Counted from the first letter of the stretch, positions 1-13,003 are shown. The stretch: DNA of 64,000 nucleotides from Amaranthus tricolor (GCF_026212465.1 NC_080051.1:87001-151000), one strand, 5' to 3'. Translations and numbers: made by a program. Notes: a model not told the origin generated them from the sequence alone.

Positions 1-666
1 CAATGATCAAAGAAGAATGAACGATGAAGAATGAACAAGGTTCAATGATCAAGGAAGAATGAACGATGAAGAATGAACAAGGATTAATGGTCAATGACGA
101 ATGAACGATGAAGAATGAACAAGGATCAATGATCAATGAAGAATGAACGATGAAGAATGAACAAGGATTAATGGTCAATGACGAATGAACGATGAAGAAT
201 GAACAAGGATCAATGATCAATGAAGAATGAACGATGAAGAATGAACAAGGATCAATGATAAATGAAAAATGAACGATGAAGAATGAATAAGGATCAATGA
301 TCAATGACGAATGAACGATGAAGAATGAACAAGGATCAATGATCAATGAAGAATGAACGATGAAGAATGAACAAGGAGTAATGGTCAATGACGAATGAAC
401 GATGAAGAATGAACAAGGATCAATGATCAATGACGAATGAACGATGAAGAATGAACAAGGATCAATGATCAATGAAGAATGAACGATGAAGAATGAACAA
501 GGATCAATGATCAATGAAGAATGAACGATGAAGAATGAACAAGGAACAATGATCAATGAAGAATGATCGATGAAGAATGAACAAGGATTAATGGTCAATG
601 AAGAATGAACGATGAAGAATGAACAAGGATCAATGGTCAATGAAGAATGAACGATGAAGAATGAAC

Positions 667-694
667 AAGGATCAATGATCAATGAAGAATGAAC
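667..694. repeat. Reference 28-bp short unit (type S), module boundary
   Basis: This unit has h1 to h4 only; the 14-mer h5-h6 is missing. Loss of one of the two near-identical 14-mers by slippage or unequal exchange explains it. 117 short units occur in the window. In nearly all cases the next unit is type F (h3 AAAGAAG). In five (16,015; 32,665; 33,841; 41,961; 43,711) it is type E instead, and at 55,681 the F unit is itself short. Distances between successive short units are always 28 plus a multiple of 42, with +1 where a 43-bp unit lies between and +14 where a 56-bp unit does. Each short unit shifts the minus-strand frame by one and closes the open frame. Confidence 0.95.
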
Positions 695-946
695 AAGGAT
701 CAATGATCAAAGAAGAATGAACGATGAAGAATGAACAAGGATCAATGATCAATGAAGAATGAACGATGAAGAATGAACAAGGAGTAATGGTCAATGACGA
801 ATGAACGATGAAGAATGAACAAGGATCAATGATCAATGACGAATGAACAATGAAGAATGAACAAGGATCAACGATCAATGAAGAATGAACGATGAAGAAT
901 GAACAAGGATCAATGATCAATGACGAATGAACGATGAAGAATGAAC
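667..946. repeat. 280-bp higher-order module (S F A C J K B)
   Basis: Seven units, read in order as S, F, A, C, J, K, B. J is a B unit with h5 AATGAAG; K has h2 AACGATC. In many copies from 36.5 kb onwards (for example 36,515; 38,027; 46,153 region; 54,421) J is replaced by ordinary B while K is kept. This module is followed by the 364-bp module in most of its occurrences. Confidence 0.9.
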
Positions 947-1310
947 AAGGATCAATGATCAATGAAGAATGAACAAGGATCAATGATCAAAGAAGAATGA
1001 ACGATGAAGAATGAACAAGGATCAATGGTCAATGAAGAATGAACGATGAAGAATGAACAAGGATCAATGATCAAAGAAGAATGAACGATGAAGAATGAAC
1101 AAGGATCAATGATCAATGAAGAATGAACGATGAAGAATGAACAAGGAGTAATGGTCAATGACGAATGAACGATGAAGAATGAACAAGGATCAATGATCAA
1201 TGACGAATGAACGATGAAGAATGAACAAGGATCAATGATCAATGAAGAATGAACGATGAAGAATGAACAAGGATCAATGATCAATGACGAATGAACGATG
1301 AAGAATGAAC
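947..1310. repeat. 364-bp higher-order module (S F H F A C B A B)
   Basis: Nine units: S, F, H, F, A, C, B, A, B. With the preceding 280-bp module it makes a 644-bp pair. The pair starts at 667, 2,894, 8,804, 13,593, 14,559, 20,161, 22,891, 25,118, 29,207, 31,209, 36,515, 38,027, 39,833, 45,979, 50,235, 51,201, 52,545, 54,421, 56,745, 57,711, 59,881 and 60,847. A 23rd copy at 35,171 carries two compensating 14-bp changes. The C unit carries AATCACG in nine copies after 36.9 kb. Confidence 0.9.
1101..1142. repeat. Reference 42-bp unit (type A)
   Basis: A consensus copy with all six heptads intact. h3-h4 and h5-h6 are 14-mers differing only at their first base (A versus G), and h1-h2 is a more diverged 14-mer sharing the AATG core. 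The unit is therefore best read as three 14-mers, each made of two heptads. It contains GATC at the end of h1 and again at the end of h2, the second inside the palindrome TGATCA. Because 42 is a multiple of 3, consecutive copies keep a single minus-strand frame open. Confidence 0.95.
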
Positions 1311-2304
1311 AAGGATCAATGATCAATGAAGAATGAACAAGGATCAATGATCAAAGAAGAATGAACGATGAAGAATGAACAAGGTTCAATGATCAATGAA
1401 GAATGAATGATGAAGAATGAACAAGGATTAATGGTCAATGACGAATGAACGATGAAGAATGAACAAGGATCAATGATCAATGAAGAATGAACGATGAAGA
1501 ATGAACAAGGATTAATGGTCAATGACGAATGAACGATGAAGAATGAACAAGGATCAATGATCAATGAAGAATGAACGATGAAGAATGAACAAGGATCAAT
1601 GATAAATGAAAAATGAACGATGAAGAATGAATAAGGATCAATGATCAATGACGAATGAACGATGAAGAATGAACAAGGATCAATGATCAATGAAGAATGA
1701 ACGATGAAGAATGAACAAGGAGTAATGGTCAATGACGAATGAACGATGAAGAATGAACAAGGATCAATGATCAATGACGAATGAACGATGAAGAATGAAT
1801 AAGGATCAATGATCAATGACGAATGAACGATGAAGAATGAACAAGGATCAATGATCAATGAAGAATGAACGATGAAGAATGAACAAGGAGTAATGGTCAA
1901 TGACGAATGAACGATGAAGAATGAACAAGGATCAATGATCAATGACGAATGAACGATGAAGAATGAACAAGGATCAATGATCAATGAAGAATGAACGATG
2001 AAGAATGAACAAGGATTAATGGTCAATGACGAATGAACGATGAAGAATGAACAAGGATCAATGATCAATGAAGAATGAACGATGAAGAATGAACAAGGAT
2101 CAATGATAAATGAAAAATGAACGATGAAGAATGAATAAGGATCAATGATCAATGACGAATGAACGATGAAGAATGAACAAGGATCAATGATCAATGAAGA
2201 ATGAACGATGAAGAATGAACAAAGAGTAATGGTCAATGACGAATGAACGATGAAGAATGAACAAGGATCAATGATCAATGACGAATGAACGATGAAGAAT
2301 GAAC

Positions 2305-2347
2305 AAGGATCAATGATCAATGAAGAATGAACGATGGAAGAATGAAC
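2305..2347. repeat. 43-bp unit with +1 G in h5 (copy 1)
   Basis: h5 reads GATGGAAG at 2,333-2,340. A unit with h1 AAAGAGT starts 112 bp before it, at 2,221. The inserted base shifts every downstream heptad by one relative to the upstream register and closes the minus-strand open frame. Eight copies exist in the window, all before 28.7 kb. Confidence 0.95.
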
Positions 2348-3537
2348 AAGGATCAATGATCAATGAAGAATGAACGATGAAGAATGAACAAGGAACAATG
2401 ATCAATGAAGAATGATCGATGAAGAATGAACAAGGATCAATGATCAATGAAGAATGAACGATGAAGAATGAACAAGGATCAATGATAAATGAAAAATGAA
2501 CGATGAAGAATGAATAAGGATCAATGATCAATGACGAATGAACGATGAAGAATGAACAAGGATCAATGATCAATGAAGAATGAACGATGAAGAATGAACA
2601 AGGAGTAATGGTCAATGACGAATGAACGATGAAGAATGAACAAGGATCAATGATCAATGACGAATGAACGATGAAGAATGAACAAGGATCAATGATCAAT
2701 GAAGAATGAACGATGAAGAATGAACAAGGATCAATGATCAATGAAGAATGAACGATGAAGAATGAACAAGGAACAATGATCAATGAAGAATGATCGATGA
2801 AGAATGAACAAGGATTAATGGTCAATGAAGAATGAACGATGAAGAATGAACAAGGATCAATGGTCAATGAAGAATGAACGATGAAGAATGAACAAGGATA
2901 AATGATCAATGAAGAATGAACAAGGATCAATGATCAAAGAAGAATGAACGATGAAGAATGAACAAGGATCAATGATCAATGAAGAATGAACGATGAAGAA
3001 TGAACAAGGAGTAATGGTCAATGACGAATGAACGATGAAGAATGAACAAGGATCAATGATCAATGACGAATGAACAATGAAGAATGAACAAGGATCAACG
3101 ATCAATGAAGAATGAACGATGAAGAATGAACAAGGATCAATGATCAATGACGAATGAACGATGAAGAATGAACAAGGATCAATGATCAATGAAGAATGAA
3201 CAAGGATCAATGATCAAAGAAGAATGAACGATGAAGAATGAACAAGGATCAATGGTCAATGAAGAATGAACGATGAAGAATGAACAAGGATCAATGATCA
3301 AAGAAGAATGAACGATGAAGAATGAACAAGGATCAATGATCAATGAAGAATGAACGATGAAGAATGAACAAGGAGTAATGGTCAATGACGAATGAACGAT
3401 GAAGAATGAACAAGGATCAATGATCAATGACGAATGAACGATGAAGAATGAACAAGGATCAATGATCAATGAAGAATGAACGATGAAGAATGAACAAGGA
3501 TCAATGATCAATGACGAATGAACGATGAAGAATGAAC

Positions 3538-3859
3538 AAGGATCAATGATCAATGAAGAATGAACAAGGATCAATGATCAAAGAAGAATGAACGATGAAG
3601 AATGAACAAGGTTCAATGATCAAGGAAGAATGAACGATGAAGAATGAACAAGGATTAATGGTCAATGACGAATGAACGATGAAGAATGAACAAGGATCAA
3701 TGATCAATGAAGAATGAACGATGAAGAATGAACAAGGATTAATGGTCAATGACGAATGAACGATGAAGAATGAACAAGGATCAATGATCAATGAAGAATG
3801 AACGATGAAGAATGAACAAGGATCAATGATCAATGACGAATGAACGATGAAGAATGAAC
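3538..3859. repeat. 322-bp higher-order module (S F I D A D A B)
   Basis: Eight units: S, F, I, D, A, D, A, B. The I unit carries h1 AAGGTTC and h3 AAGGAAG here. In copies after 35.8 kb the same position reads AAGTAAG. It often follows the 644-bp pair, giving 966 bp (for example from 2,894, 8,804, 14,559, 25,118, 29,207, 31,209). Confidence 0.88.
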
Positions 3860-5026
3860 AAGGATCAATGATCAATGAAGAATGAACAAGGATCAATGAT
3901 CAAAGAAGAATGAACGATGAAGAATGAACAAGGTTCAATGATCAATGAAGAATGAATGATGAAGAATGAACAAGGATTAATGGTCAATGACGAATGAACG
4001 ATGAAGAATGAACAAGGATCAATGATCAATGAAGAATGAACGATGAAGAATGAACAAGGATTAATGGTCAATGACGAATGAACGATGAAGAATGAACAAG
4101 GATCAATGATCAATGAAGAATGAACGATGAAGAATGAACAAGGATCAATGATAAATGAAAAATGAACGATGAAGAATGAATAAGGATCAATGATCAATGA
4201 CGAATGAACGATGAAGAATGAACAAGGATCAATGATCAATGAAGAATGAACGATGAAGAATGAACAAGGAGTAATGGTCAATGACGAATGAACGATGAAG
4301 AATGAACAAGGATCAATGATCAATGACGAATGAACGATGAAGAATGAATAAGGATCAATGATCAATGACGAATGAACGATGAAGAATGAACAAGGATCAA
4401 TGATCAATGAAGAATGAACGATGAAGAATGAACAAGGAGTAATGGTCAATGACGAATGAACGATGAAGAATGAACAAGGATCAATGATCAATGACGAATG
4501 AACGATGAAGAATGAACAAGGATCAATGATCAATGAAGAATGAACGATGAAGAATGAACAAGGATTAATGGTCAATGACGAATGAACGATGAAGAATGAA
4601 CAAGGATCAATGATCAATGAAGAATGAACGATGAAGAATGAACAAGGATCAATGATCAATGACGAATGAACGATGAAGAATGAACAAGGATCAATGATCA
4701 ATGAAGAATGAACGATGAAGAATGAACAAGGATCAATGGTCAATGAAGAATGAACGATGAAGAATGAACAAGGATCAATGATCAAAGAAGAATGAACGAT
4801 GAAGAATGAACAAGGATCAATGATCAATGAAGAATGAACGATGAAGAATGAACAAGGAGTAATGGTCAATGACAAATGAACGATGAAGAATGAACAAGGA
4901 TCAATGATCAATGACGAATGAACGATGAAGAATGAACAAGGATCAATGATCAATGAAGAATGAACGATGAAGAATGAACAAGGATCAATGATCAATGACG
5001 AATGAACGATGAAGAATGAACAAGGA

Positions 5027-6445
5027 TCAATGATCAATGAAGAATGAACAAGGATCAATGATCAAAGAAGAATGAACGATGAAGAATGAACAAGGTTCAA
5101 TGATCAATGAAGAATGAATGATGAAGAATGAACAAGGATTAATGGTCAATGACGAATGAACGATGAAGAATGAACAAGGATCAATGATCAATGAAGAATG
5201 AACGATGAAGAATGAACAAGGATTAATGGTCAATGACGAATGAACGATGAAGAATGAACAAGGATCAATGATCAATGAAGAATGAACGATGAAGAATGAA
5301 CAAGGATCAATGATAAATGAAAAATGAACGATGAAGAATGAATAAGGATCAATGATCAATGACGAATGAACGATGAAGAATGAACAAGGATCAATGATCA
5401 ATGAAGAATGAACGATGAAGAATGAACAAGGAGTAATGGTCAATGACGAATGAACGATGAAGAATGAACAAGGATCAATGATCAATGACGAATGAACGAT
5501 GAAGAATGAATAAGGATCAATGATCAATGACGAATGAACGATGAAGAATGAACAAGGATCAATGATCAATGAAGAATGAACGATGAAGAATGAACAAGGA
5601 GTAATGGTCAATGACGAATGAACGATGAAGAATGAACAAGGATCAATGATCAATGACGAATGAACGATGAAGAATGAACAAGGATCAATGATCAATGAAG
5701 AATGAACGATGAAGAATGAACAAGGATTAATGGTCAATGACGAATGAACGATGAAGAATGAACAAGGATCAATGATCAATGAAGAATGAACGATGAAGAA
5801 TGAACAAGGAGTAATGGTCAATGACGAATGAACGATGAAGAATGAACAAGGATCAATGATCAATGACGAATGAACGATGAAGAATGAATAAGGATCAATG
5901 ATCAATGACGAATGAACGATGAAGAATGAACAAGGATCAATGATCAATGAAGAATGAACGATGAAGAATGAACAAGGAGTAATGGTCAATGACGAATGAA
6001 CGATGAAGAATGAACAAGGATCAATGATCAATGACGAATGAACGATGAAGAATGAACAAGGATCAATGATCAATGAAGAATGAACGATGAAGAATGAACA
6101 AGGATTAATGGTCAATGACGAATGAACGATGAAGAATGAACAAGGATCAATGATCAATGAAGAATGAACGATGAAGAATGAACAAGGATCAATGATAAAT
6201 GAAAAATGAACGATGAAGAATGAATAAGGATCAATGATCAATGACGAATGAACGATGAAGAATGAACAAGGATCAATGATCAATGAAGAATGAACGATGA
6301 AGAATGAACAAAGAGTAATGGTCAATGACGAATGAACGATGAAGAATGAACAAGGATCAATGATCAATGACGAATGAACGATGAAGAATGAACAAGGATC
6401 AATGATCAATGAAGAATGAACGATGGAAGAATGAACAAGGATCAA
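5027..6445 (-). other. Longest minus-strand open frame (472 codons), judged non-coding
   Basis: The frame would give 14-residue repeats of the form VHSSLIIDPCSFFI. An equal-length copy lies at 27,251-28,669, and frames of 453-467 codons lie at 9,775-11,178, 33,846-35,207 and 43,716-45,077. It opens only at TTG, because ATG is absent from this strand over the array apart from one at 62,890-62,892. No AGGAGG-like site is possible because the plus strand has no CCT. The frame ends wherever a 28-, 43- or 56-bp unit changes phase, or where AATCACG, AATTAAC or AATGATC in h6 makes a stop. Codon-level conservation cannot be separated from sequence-level homogenisation. I infer a by-product of a 42-bp period. 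Confidence 0.85.
6394..6436. repeat. 43-bp unit (copy 2)
   Basis: GATGGAAG at 6,422-6,429, with AAAGAGT at 6,310. Confidence 0.95.
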
Positions 6446-7225
6446 TGATCAATGAAGAATGAACGATGAAGAATGAACAAGGAACAATGATCAATGAAGA
6501 ATGATCGATGAAGAATGAACAAGGATCAATGATCAATGAAGAATGAACGATGAAGAATGAACAAGGATCAATGATAAATGAAAAATGAACGATGAAGAAT
6601 GAATAAGGATCAATGATCAATGACGAATGAACGATGAAGAATGAACAAGGATCAATGATCAATGAAGAATGAACGATGAAGAATGAACAAGGAGTAATGG
6701 TCAATGACGAATGAACGATGAAGAATGAACAAGGATCAATGATCAATGACGAATGAACAATGAAGAATGAACAAGGATCAACGATCAATGAAGAATGAAC
6801 GATGAAGAATGAACAAGGATCAATGATCAATGACGAATGAACGATGAAGAATGAACAAGGATCAATGATCAATGAAGAATGAACAAGGATCAATGATCAA
6901 AGAAGAATGAACGATGAAGAATGAACAAGGATCAATGGTCAATGAAGAATGAACGATGAAGAATGAACAAGGATCAATGATCAAAGAAGAATGAACGATG
7001 AAGAATGAACAAGGATCAATGATCAATGAAGAATGAACGATGAAGAATGAACAAGGAGTAATGGTCAATGACGAATGAACGATGAAGAATGAACAAGGAT
7101 CAATGATCAATGACGAATGAACGATGAAGAATGAACAAGGATCAATGATCAATGAAGAATGAACGATGAAGAATGAACAAGGATCAATGATCAATGACGA
7201 ATGAACGATGAAGAATGAACAAGGA

Positions 7226-9640
7226 TCAATGATCAATGAAGAATGAACAAGGATCAATGATCAAAGAAGAATGAACGATGAAGAATGAACAAGGTTCAAT
7301 GATCAATGAAGAATGAATGATGAAGAATGAACAAGGATTAATGGTCAATGACGAATGAACGATGAAGAATGAACAAGGATCAATGATCAATGAAGAATGA
7401 ACGATGAAGAATGAACAAGGATTAATGGTCAATGACGAATGAACGATGAAGAATGAACAAGGATCAATGATCAATGAAGAATGAACGATGAAGAATGAAC
7501 AAGGATCAATGATAAATGAAAAATGAACGATGAAGAATGAATAAGGATCAATGATCAATGACGAATGAACGATGAAGAATGAACAAGGATCAATGATCAA
7601 TGAAGAATGAACGATGAAGAATGAACAAGGAGTAATGGTCAATGACGAATGAACGATGAAGAATGAACAAGGATCAATGATCAATGACGAATGAACGATG
7701 AAGAATGAATAAGGATCAATGATCAATGACGAATGAACGATGAAGAATGAACAAGGATCAATGATCAATGAAGAATGAACGATGAAGAATGAACAAGGAG
7801 TAATGGTCAATGACGAATGAACGATGAAGAATGAACAAGGATCAATGATCAATGACGAATGAACGATGAAGAATGAACAAGGATCAATGATCAATGAAGA
7901 ATGAACGATGAAGAATGAACAAGGATTAATGGTCAATGACGAATGAACGATGAAGAATGAACAAGGATCAATGATCAATGAAGAATGAACGATGAAGAAT
8001 GAACAAGGATCAATGATAAATGAAAAATGAACGATGAAGAATGAATAAGGATCAATGATCAATGACGAATGAACGATGAAGAATGAACAAGGATCAATGA
8101 TCAATGAAGAATGAACGATGAAGAATGAACAAAGAGTAATGGTCAATGACGAATGAACGATGAAGAATGAACAAGGATCAATGATCAATGACGAATGAAC
8201 GATGAAGAATGAACAAGGATCAATGATCAATGAAGAATGAACGATGGAAGAATGAACAAGGATCAATGATCAATGAAGAATGAACGATGAAGAATGAACA
8301 AGGAACAATGATCAATGAAGAATGATCGATGAAGAATGAACAAGGATCAATGATCAATGAAGAATGAACGATGAAGAATGAACAAGGATCAATGATAAAT
8401 GAAAAATGAACGATGAAGAATGAATAAGGATCAATGATCAATGACGAATGAACGATGAAGAATGAACAAGGATCAATGATCAATGAAGAATGAACGATGA
8501 AGAATGAACAAGGAGTAATGGTCAATGACGAATGAACGATGAAGAATGAACAAGGATCAATGATCAATGACGAATGAACGATGAAGAATGAACAAGGATC
8601 AATGATCAATGAAGAATGAACGATGAAGAATGAACAAGGATCAATGATCAATGAAGAATGAACGATGAAGAATGAACAAGGAACAATGATCAATGAAGAA
8701 TGATCGATGAAGAATGAACAAGGATTAATGGTCAATGAAGAATGAACGATGAAGAATGAACAAGGATCAATGGTCAATGAAGAATGAACGATGAAGAATG
8801 AACAAGGATAAATGATCAATGAAGAATGAACAAGGATCAATGATCAAAGAAGAATGAACGATGAAGAATGAACAAGGATCAATGATCAATGAAGAATGAA
8901 CGATGAAGAATGAACAAGGAGTAATGGTCAATGACGAATGAACGATGAAGAATGAACAAGGATCAATGATCAATGACGAATGAACAATGAAGAATGAACA
9001 AGGATCAACGATCAATGAAGAATGAACGATGAAGAATGAACAAGGATCAATGATCAATGACGAATGAACGATGAAGAATGAACAAGGATCAATGATCAAT
9101 GAAGAATGAACAAGGATCAATGATCAAAGAAGAATGAACGATGAAGAATGAACAAGGATCAATGGTCAATGAAGAATGAACGATGAAGAATGAACAAGGA
9201 TCAATGATCAAAGAAGAATGAACGATGAAGAATGAACAAGGATCAATGATCAATGAAGAATGAACGATGAAGAATGAACAAGGAGTAATGGTCAATGACG
9301 AATGAACGATGAAGAATGAACAAGGATCAATGATCAATGACGAATGAACGATGAAGAATGAACAAGGATCAATGATCAATGAAGAATGAACGATGAAGAA
9401 TGAACAAGGATCAATGATCAATGACGAATGAACGATGAAGAATGAACAAGGATCAATGATCAATGAAGAATGAACAAGGATCAATGATCAAAGAAGAATG
9501 AACGATGAAGAATGAACAAGGTTCAATGATCAAGGAAGAATGAACGATGAAGAATGAACAAGGATTAATGGTCAATGACGAATGAACGATGAAGAATGAA
9601 CAAGGATCAATGATCAATGAAGAATGAACGATGAAGAATG
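7226..9640. repeat. Segmental duplication, partner at about 12,015-14,430
   Basis: Offset is 4,789 bp (684 heptads plus one 43-bp unit). Modules of 1,583, 280 and 364 bp match in order. The partner carries the private AATTAAC near 14,229. Confidence 0.83.
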
Positions 9641-10250
9641 AACAAGGATTAATGGTCAATGACGAATGAACGATGAAGAATGAACAAGGATCAATGATCA
9701 ATGAAGAATGAACGATGAAGAATGAACAAGGATCAATGATCAATGACGAATGAACGATGAAGAATGAACAAGGATCAATGATCAATGAAGAATGAACAAG
9801 GATCAATGATCAAAGAAGAATGAACGATGAAGAATGAACAAGGTTCAATGATCAATGAAGAATGAATGATGAAGAATGAACAAGGATTAATGGTCAATGA
9901 CGAATGAACGATGAAGAATGAACAAGGATCAATGATCAATGAAGAATGAACGATGAAGAATGAACAAGGATTAATGGTCAATGACGAATGAACGATGAAG
10001 AATGAACAAGGATCAATGATCAATGAAGAATGAACGATGAAGAATGAACAAGGATCAATGATAAATGAAAAATGAACGATGAAGAATGAATAAGGATCAA
10101 TGATCAATGACGAATGAACGATGAAGAATGAACAAGGATCAATGATCAATGAAGAATGAACGATGAAGAATGAACAAGGAGTAATGGTCAATGACGAATG
10201 AACGATGAAGAATGAACAAGGATCAATGATCAATGACGAATGAACGATGA
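8130..10250. repeat. Segmental duplication, partner at about 28,530-30,650
   Basis: Offset is 20,403 bp. The partner directly continues the region that, to its left, matches block 1 at offset 22,224. The 22-31 kb stretch therefore joins sequence like 1-6.7 kb to sequence like 8.1-10.2 kb, indicating a deletion or exchange junction near 28.5-29 kb. Confidence 0.8.
8215..8257. repeat. 43-bp unit (copy 3)
   Basis: GATGGAAG at 8,243-8,250, with AAAGAGT at 8,131. Exactly 5,910 bp after copy 1. Confidence 0.95.
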
Positions 10251-10469
10251 AGAATGAACAAGGATCAATGATAAATGAAAAATGAACGATGAAGAATGAA
10301 TAAGGATCAATGATCAATGACGAATGAACGATGAAGAATGAACAAGGATCAATGATCAATGAAGAATGAACGATGAAGAATGAACAAGGAGTAATGGTCA
10401 ATGACGAATGAACGATGAAGAATGAACAAGGATCAATGATCAATGACGAATGAACGATGAAGAATGAAT
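10050..10469. repeat. Local tandem duplication of five units (2 x 210 bp)
   Basis: The string E, B, A, C, B at 10,050-10,259 is repeated at 10,260-10,469. The copies differ in the last h6 (AATGAAC in the first, AATGAAT in the second). The homologous segments from 3,860 and 26,084 have only one copy (interval 1,162 bp instead of 1,372). Confidence 0.88.
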
Positions 10470-11141
10470 AAGGATCAATGATCAATGACGAATGAACGAT
10501 GAAGAATGAACAAGGATCAATGATCAATGAAGAATGAACGATGAAGAATGAACAAGGAGTAATGGTCAATGACGAATGAACGATGAAGAATGAACAAGGA
10601 TCAATGATCAATGACGAATGAACGATGAAGAATGAACAAGGATCAATGATCAATGAAGAATGAACGATGAAGAATGAACAAGGATTAATGGTCAATGACG
10701 AATGAACGATGAAGAATGAACAAGGATCAATGATCAATGAAGAATGAACGATGAAGAATGAACAAGGATCAATGATCAATGACGAATGAACGATGAAGAA
10801 TGAACAAGGATCAATGATCAATGAAGAATGAACGATGAAGAATGAACAAGGATCAATGGTCAATGAAGAATGAACGATGAAGAATGAACAAGGATCAATG
10901 ATCAAAGAAGAATGAACGATGAAGAATGAACAAGGATCAATGATCAATGAAGAATGAACGATGAAGAATGAACAAGGAGTAATGGTCAATGACGAATGAA
11001 CGATGAAGAATGAACAAGGATCAATGATCAATGACGAATGAACGATGAAGAATGAACAAGGATCAATGATCAATGAAGAATGAACGATGAAGAATGAACA
11101 AGGATCAATGATCAATGACGAATGAACGATGAAGAATGAAC

Positions 11142-12009
11142 AAGGATCAATGATCAATGAAGAATGAACAAGGATCAATGATCAAAGAAGAATGAACGAT
11201 GAAGAATGAACAAGGTTCAATGATCAATGAAGAATGAATGATGAAGAATGAACAAGGATTAATGGTCAATGACGAATGAACGATGAAGAATGAACAAGGA
11301 TCAATGATCAATGAAGAATGAACGATGAAGAATGAACAAGGATTAATGGTCAATGACGAATGAACGATGAAGAATGAACAAGGATCAATGATCAATGAAG
11401 AATGAACGATGAAGAATGAACAAGGATCAATGATAAATGAAAAATGAACGATGAAGAATGAATAAGGATCAATGATCAATGACGAATGAACGATGAAGAA
11501 TGAACAAGGATCAATGATCAATGAAGAATGAACGATGAAGAATGAACAAGGAGTAATGGTCAATGACGAATGAACGATGAAGAATGAACAAGGATCAATG
11601 ATCAATGAAGAATGAACGATGAAGAATGAACAAGGATCAATGATCAATGACGAATGAACGATGAAGAATGAACAAGGATCAATGATCAATGAAGAATGAA
11701 CGATGAAGAATGAACAAGGATCAATGGTCAATGAAGAATGAACGATGAAGAATGAACAAGGATCAATGATCAAAGAAGAATGAACGATGAAGAATGAACA
11801 AGGATCAATGATCAATGAAGAATGAACGATGAAGAATGAACAAGGAGTAATGGTCAATGACGAATGAACGATGAAGAATGAACAAGGATCAATGATCAAT
11901 GACGAATGAACGATGAAGAATGAACAAGGATCAATGATCAATGAAGAATGAACGATGAAGAATGAACAAGGATCAATGATCAATGACGAATGAACGATGA
12001 AGAATGAAC
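11142..12009. repeat. 868-bp higher-order module
   Basis: Twenty-one units: S, F, I', D, A, D, A, E, B, A, C, A, B, A, H, F, A, C, B, A, B. The last seven units equal the tail of the 364-bp module, so this looks like a fusion of a long D/E-type module with a 364-bp tail by unequal exchange. Other 868-bp intervals start at 37,159, 41,093, 46,623 and 53,553 and need not have the same unit order. Confidence 0.82.
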
Positions 12010-13003
12010 AAGGATCAATGATCAATGAAGAATGAACAAGGATCAATGATCAAAGAAGAATGAACGATGAAGAATGAACAAGGTTCAATGATCAATGAAG
12101 AATGAATGATGAAGAATGAACAAGGATTAATGGTCAATGACGAATGAACGATGAAGAATGAACAAGGATCAATGATCAATGAAGAATGAACGATGAAGAA
12201 TGAACAAGGATTAATGGTCAATGACGAATGAACGATGAAGAATGAACAAGGATCAATGATCAATGAAGAATGAACGATGAAGAATGAACAAGGATCAATG
12301 ATAAATGAAAAATGAACGATGAAGAATGAATAAGGATCAATGATCAATGACGAATGAACGATGAAGAATGAACAAGGATCAATGATCAATGAAGAATGAA
12401 CGATGAAGAATGAACAAGGAGTAATGGTCAATGACGAATGAACGATGAAGAATGAACAAGGATCAATGATCAATGACGAATGAACGATGAAGAATGAATA
12501 AGGATCAATGATCAATGACGAATGAACGATGAAGAATGAACAAGGATCAATGATCAATGAAGAATGAACGATGAAGAATGAACAAGGAGTAATGGTCAAT
12601 GACGAATGAACGATGAAGAATGAACAAGGATCAATGATCAATGACGAATGAACGATGAAGAATGAACAAGGATCAATGATCAATGAAGAATGAACGATGA
12701 AGAATGAACAAGGATTAATGGTCAATGACGAATGAACGATGAAGAATGAACAAGGATCAATGATCAATGAAGAATGAACGATGAAGAATGAACAAGGATC
12801 AATGATAAATGAAAAATGAACGATGAAGAATGAATAAGGATCAATGATCAATGACGAATGAACGATGAAGAATGAACAAGGATCAATGATCAATGAAGAA
12901 TGAACGATGAAGAATGAACAAAGAGTAATGGTCAATGACGAATGAACGATGAAGAATGAACAAGGATCAATGATCAATGACGAATGAACGATGAAGAATG
13001 AAC

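Larger units (their letters stand above)
952..4160. repeat. Segmental duplication, partner at about 6,862-10,070
   Basis: Offset is 5,910 bp. Module order (364, 1,583, 280, 364, 322) is identical. Homology continues after the 210-bp local duplication at 10,050 with the offset raised to 6,120. A third partial copy of the central part starts at 12,015. Confidence 0.85.
1..6750. repeat. Segmental duplication, partner at 22,225 to about 28,975
   Basis: Offset is a constant 22,224 bp (3,174 heptads plus 6 bases from six 43-bp units in between). Short-unit positions, the two +1 G units and unit order agree throughout. The one difference I noticed is near 4,870. The right boundary is placed where h5 AATGAAG appears in only one copy, and is approximate. 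Confidence 0.87.
1..6856. repeat. Array block 1
   Basis: Short units start at 667, 947, 1,311, 2,894, 3,174, 3,538, 3,860 and 5,022. The short unit at 2,894 has h1 AAGGATA. The marker h1 AAAGAGT occurs at 2,221 and 6,310, each 112 bp before the +1 G. A private change AATGACA is near 4,870, where the block-4 copy has the common AATGACG. Nearly the whole block recurs at 22,225 to about 28,975. No gene seen. Confidence 0.92.
6857..12009. repeat. Array block 2
   Basis: Short units start at 6,857, 7,221, 8,804, 9,084, 9,448, 9,770 and 11,142. The left part repeats block 1 with an offset of 5,910 bp (844 heptads plus the 2 bases contributed by two 43-bp units). A fresh five-unit duplication lies at 10,050-10,469. 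No gene seen. Confidence 0.92.

Noticed and set aside
779..820. Ribosome-binding site and start codon in C units (AAGGAG shortly before ATG)
   Set aside because: The spacing is only about 2 bases and the frame stops after five codons, as for every other ATG on this strand.
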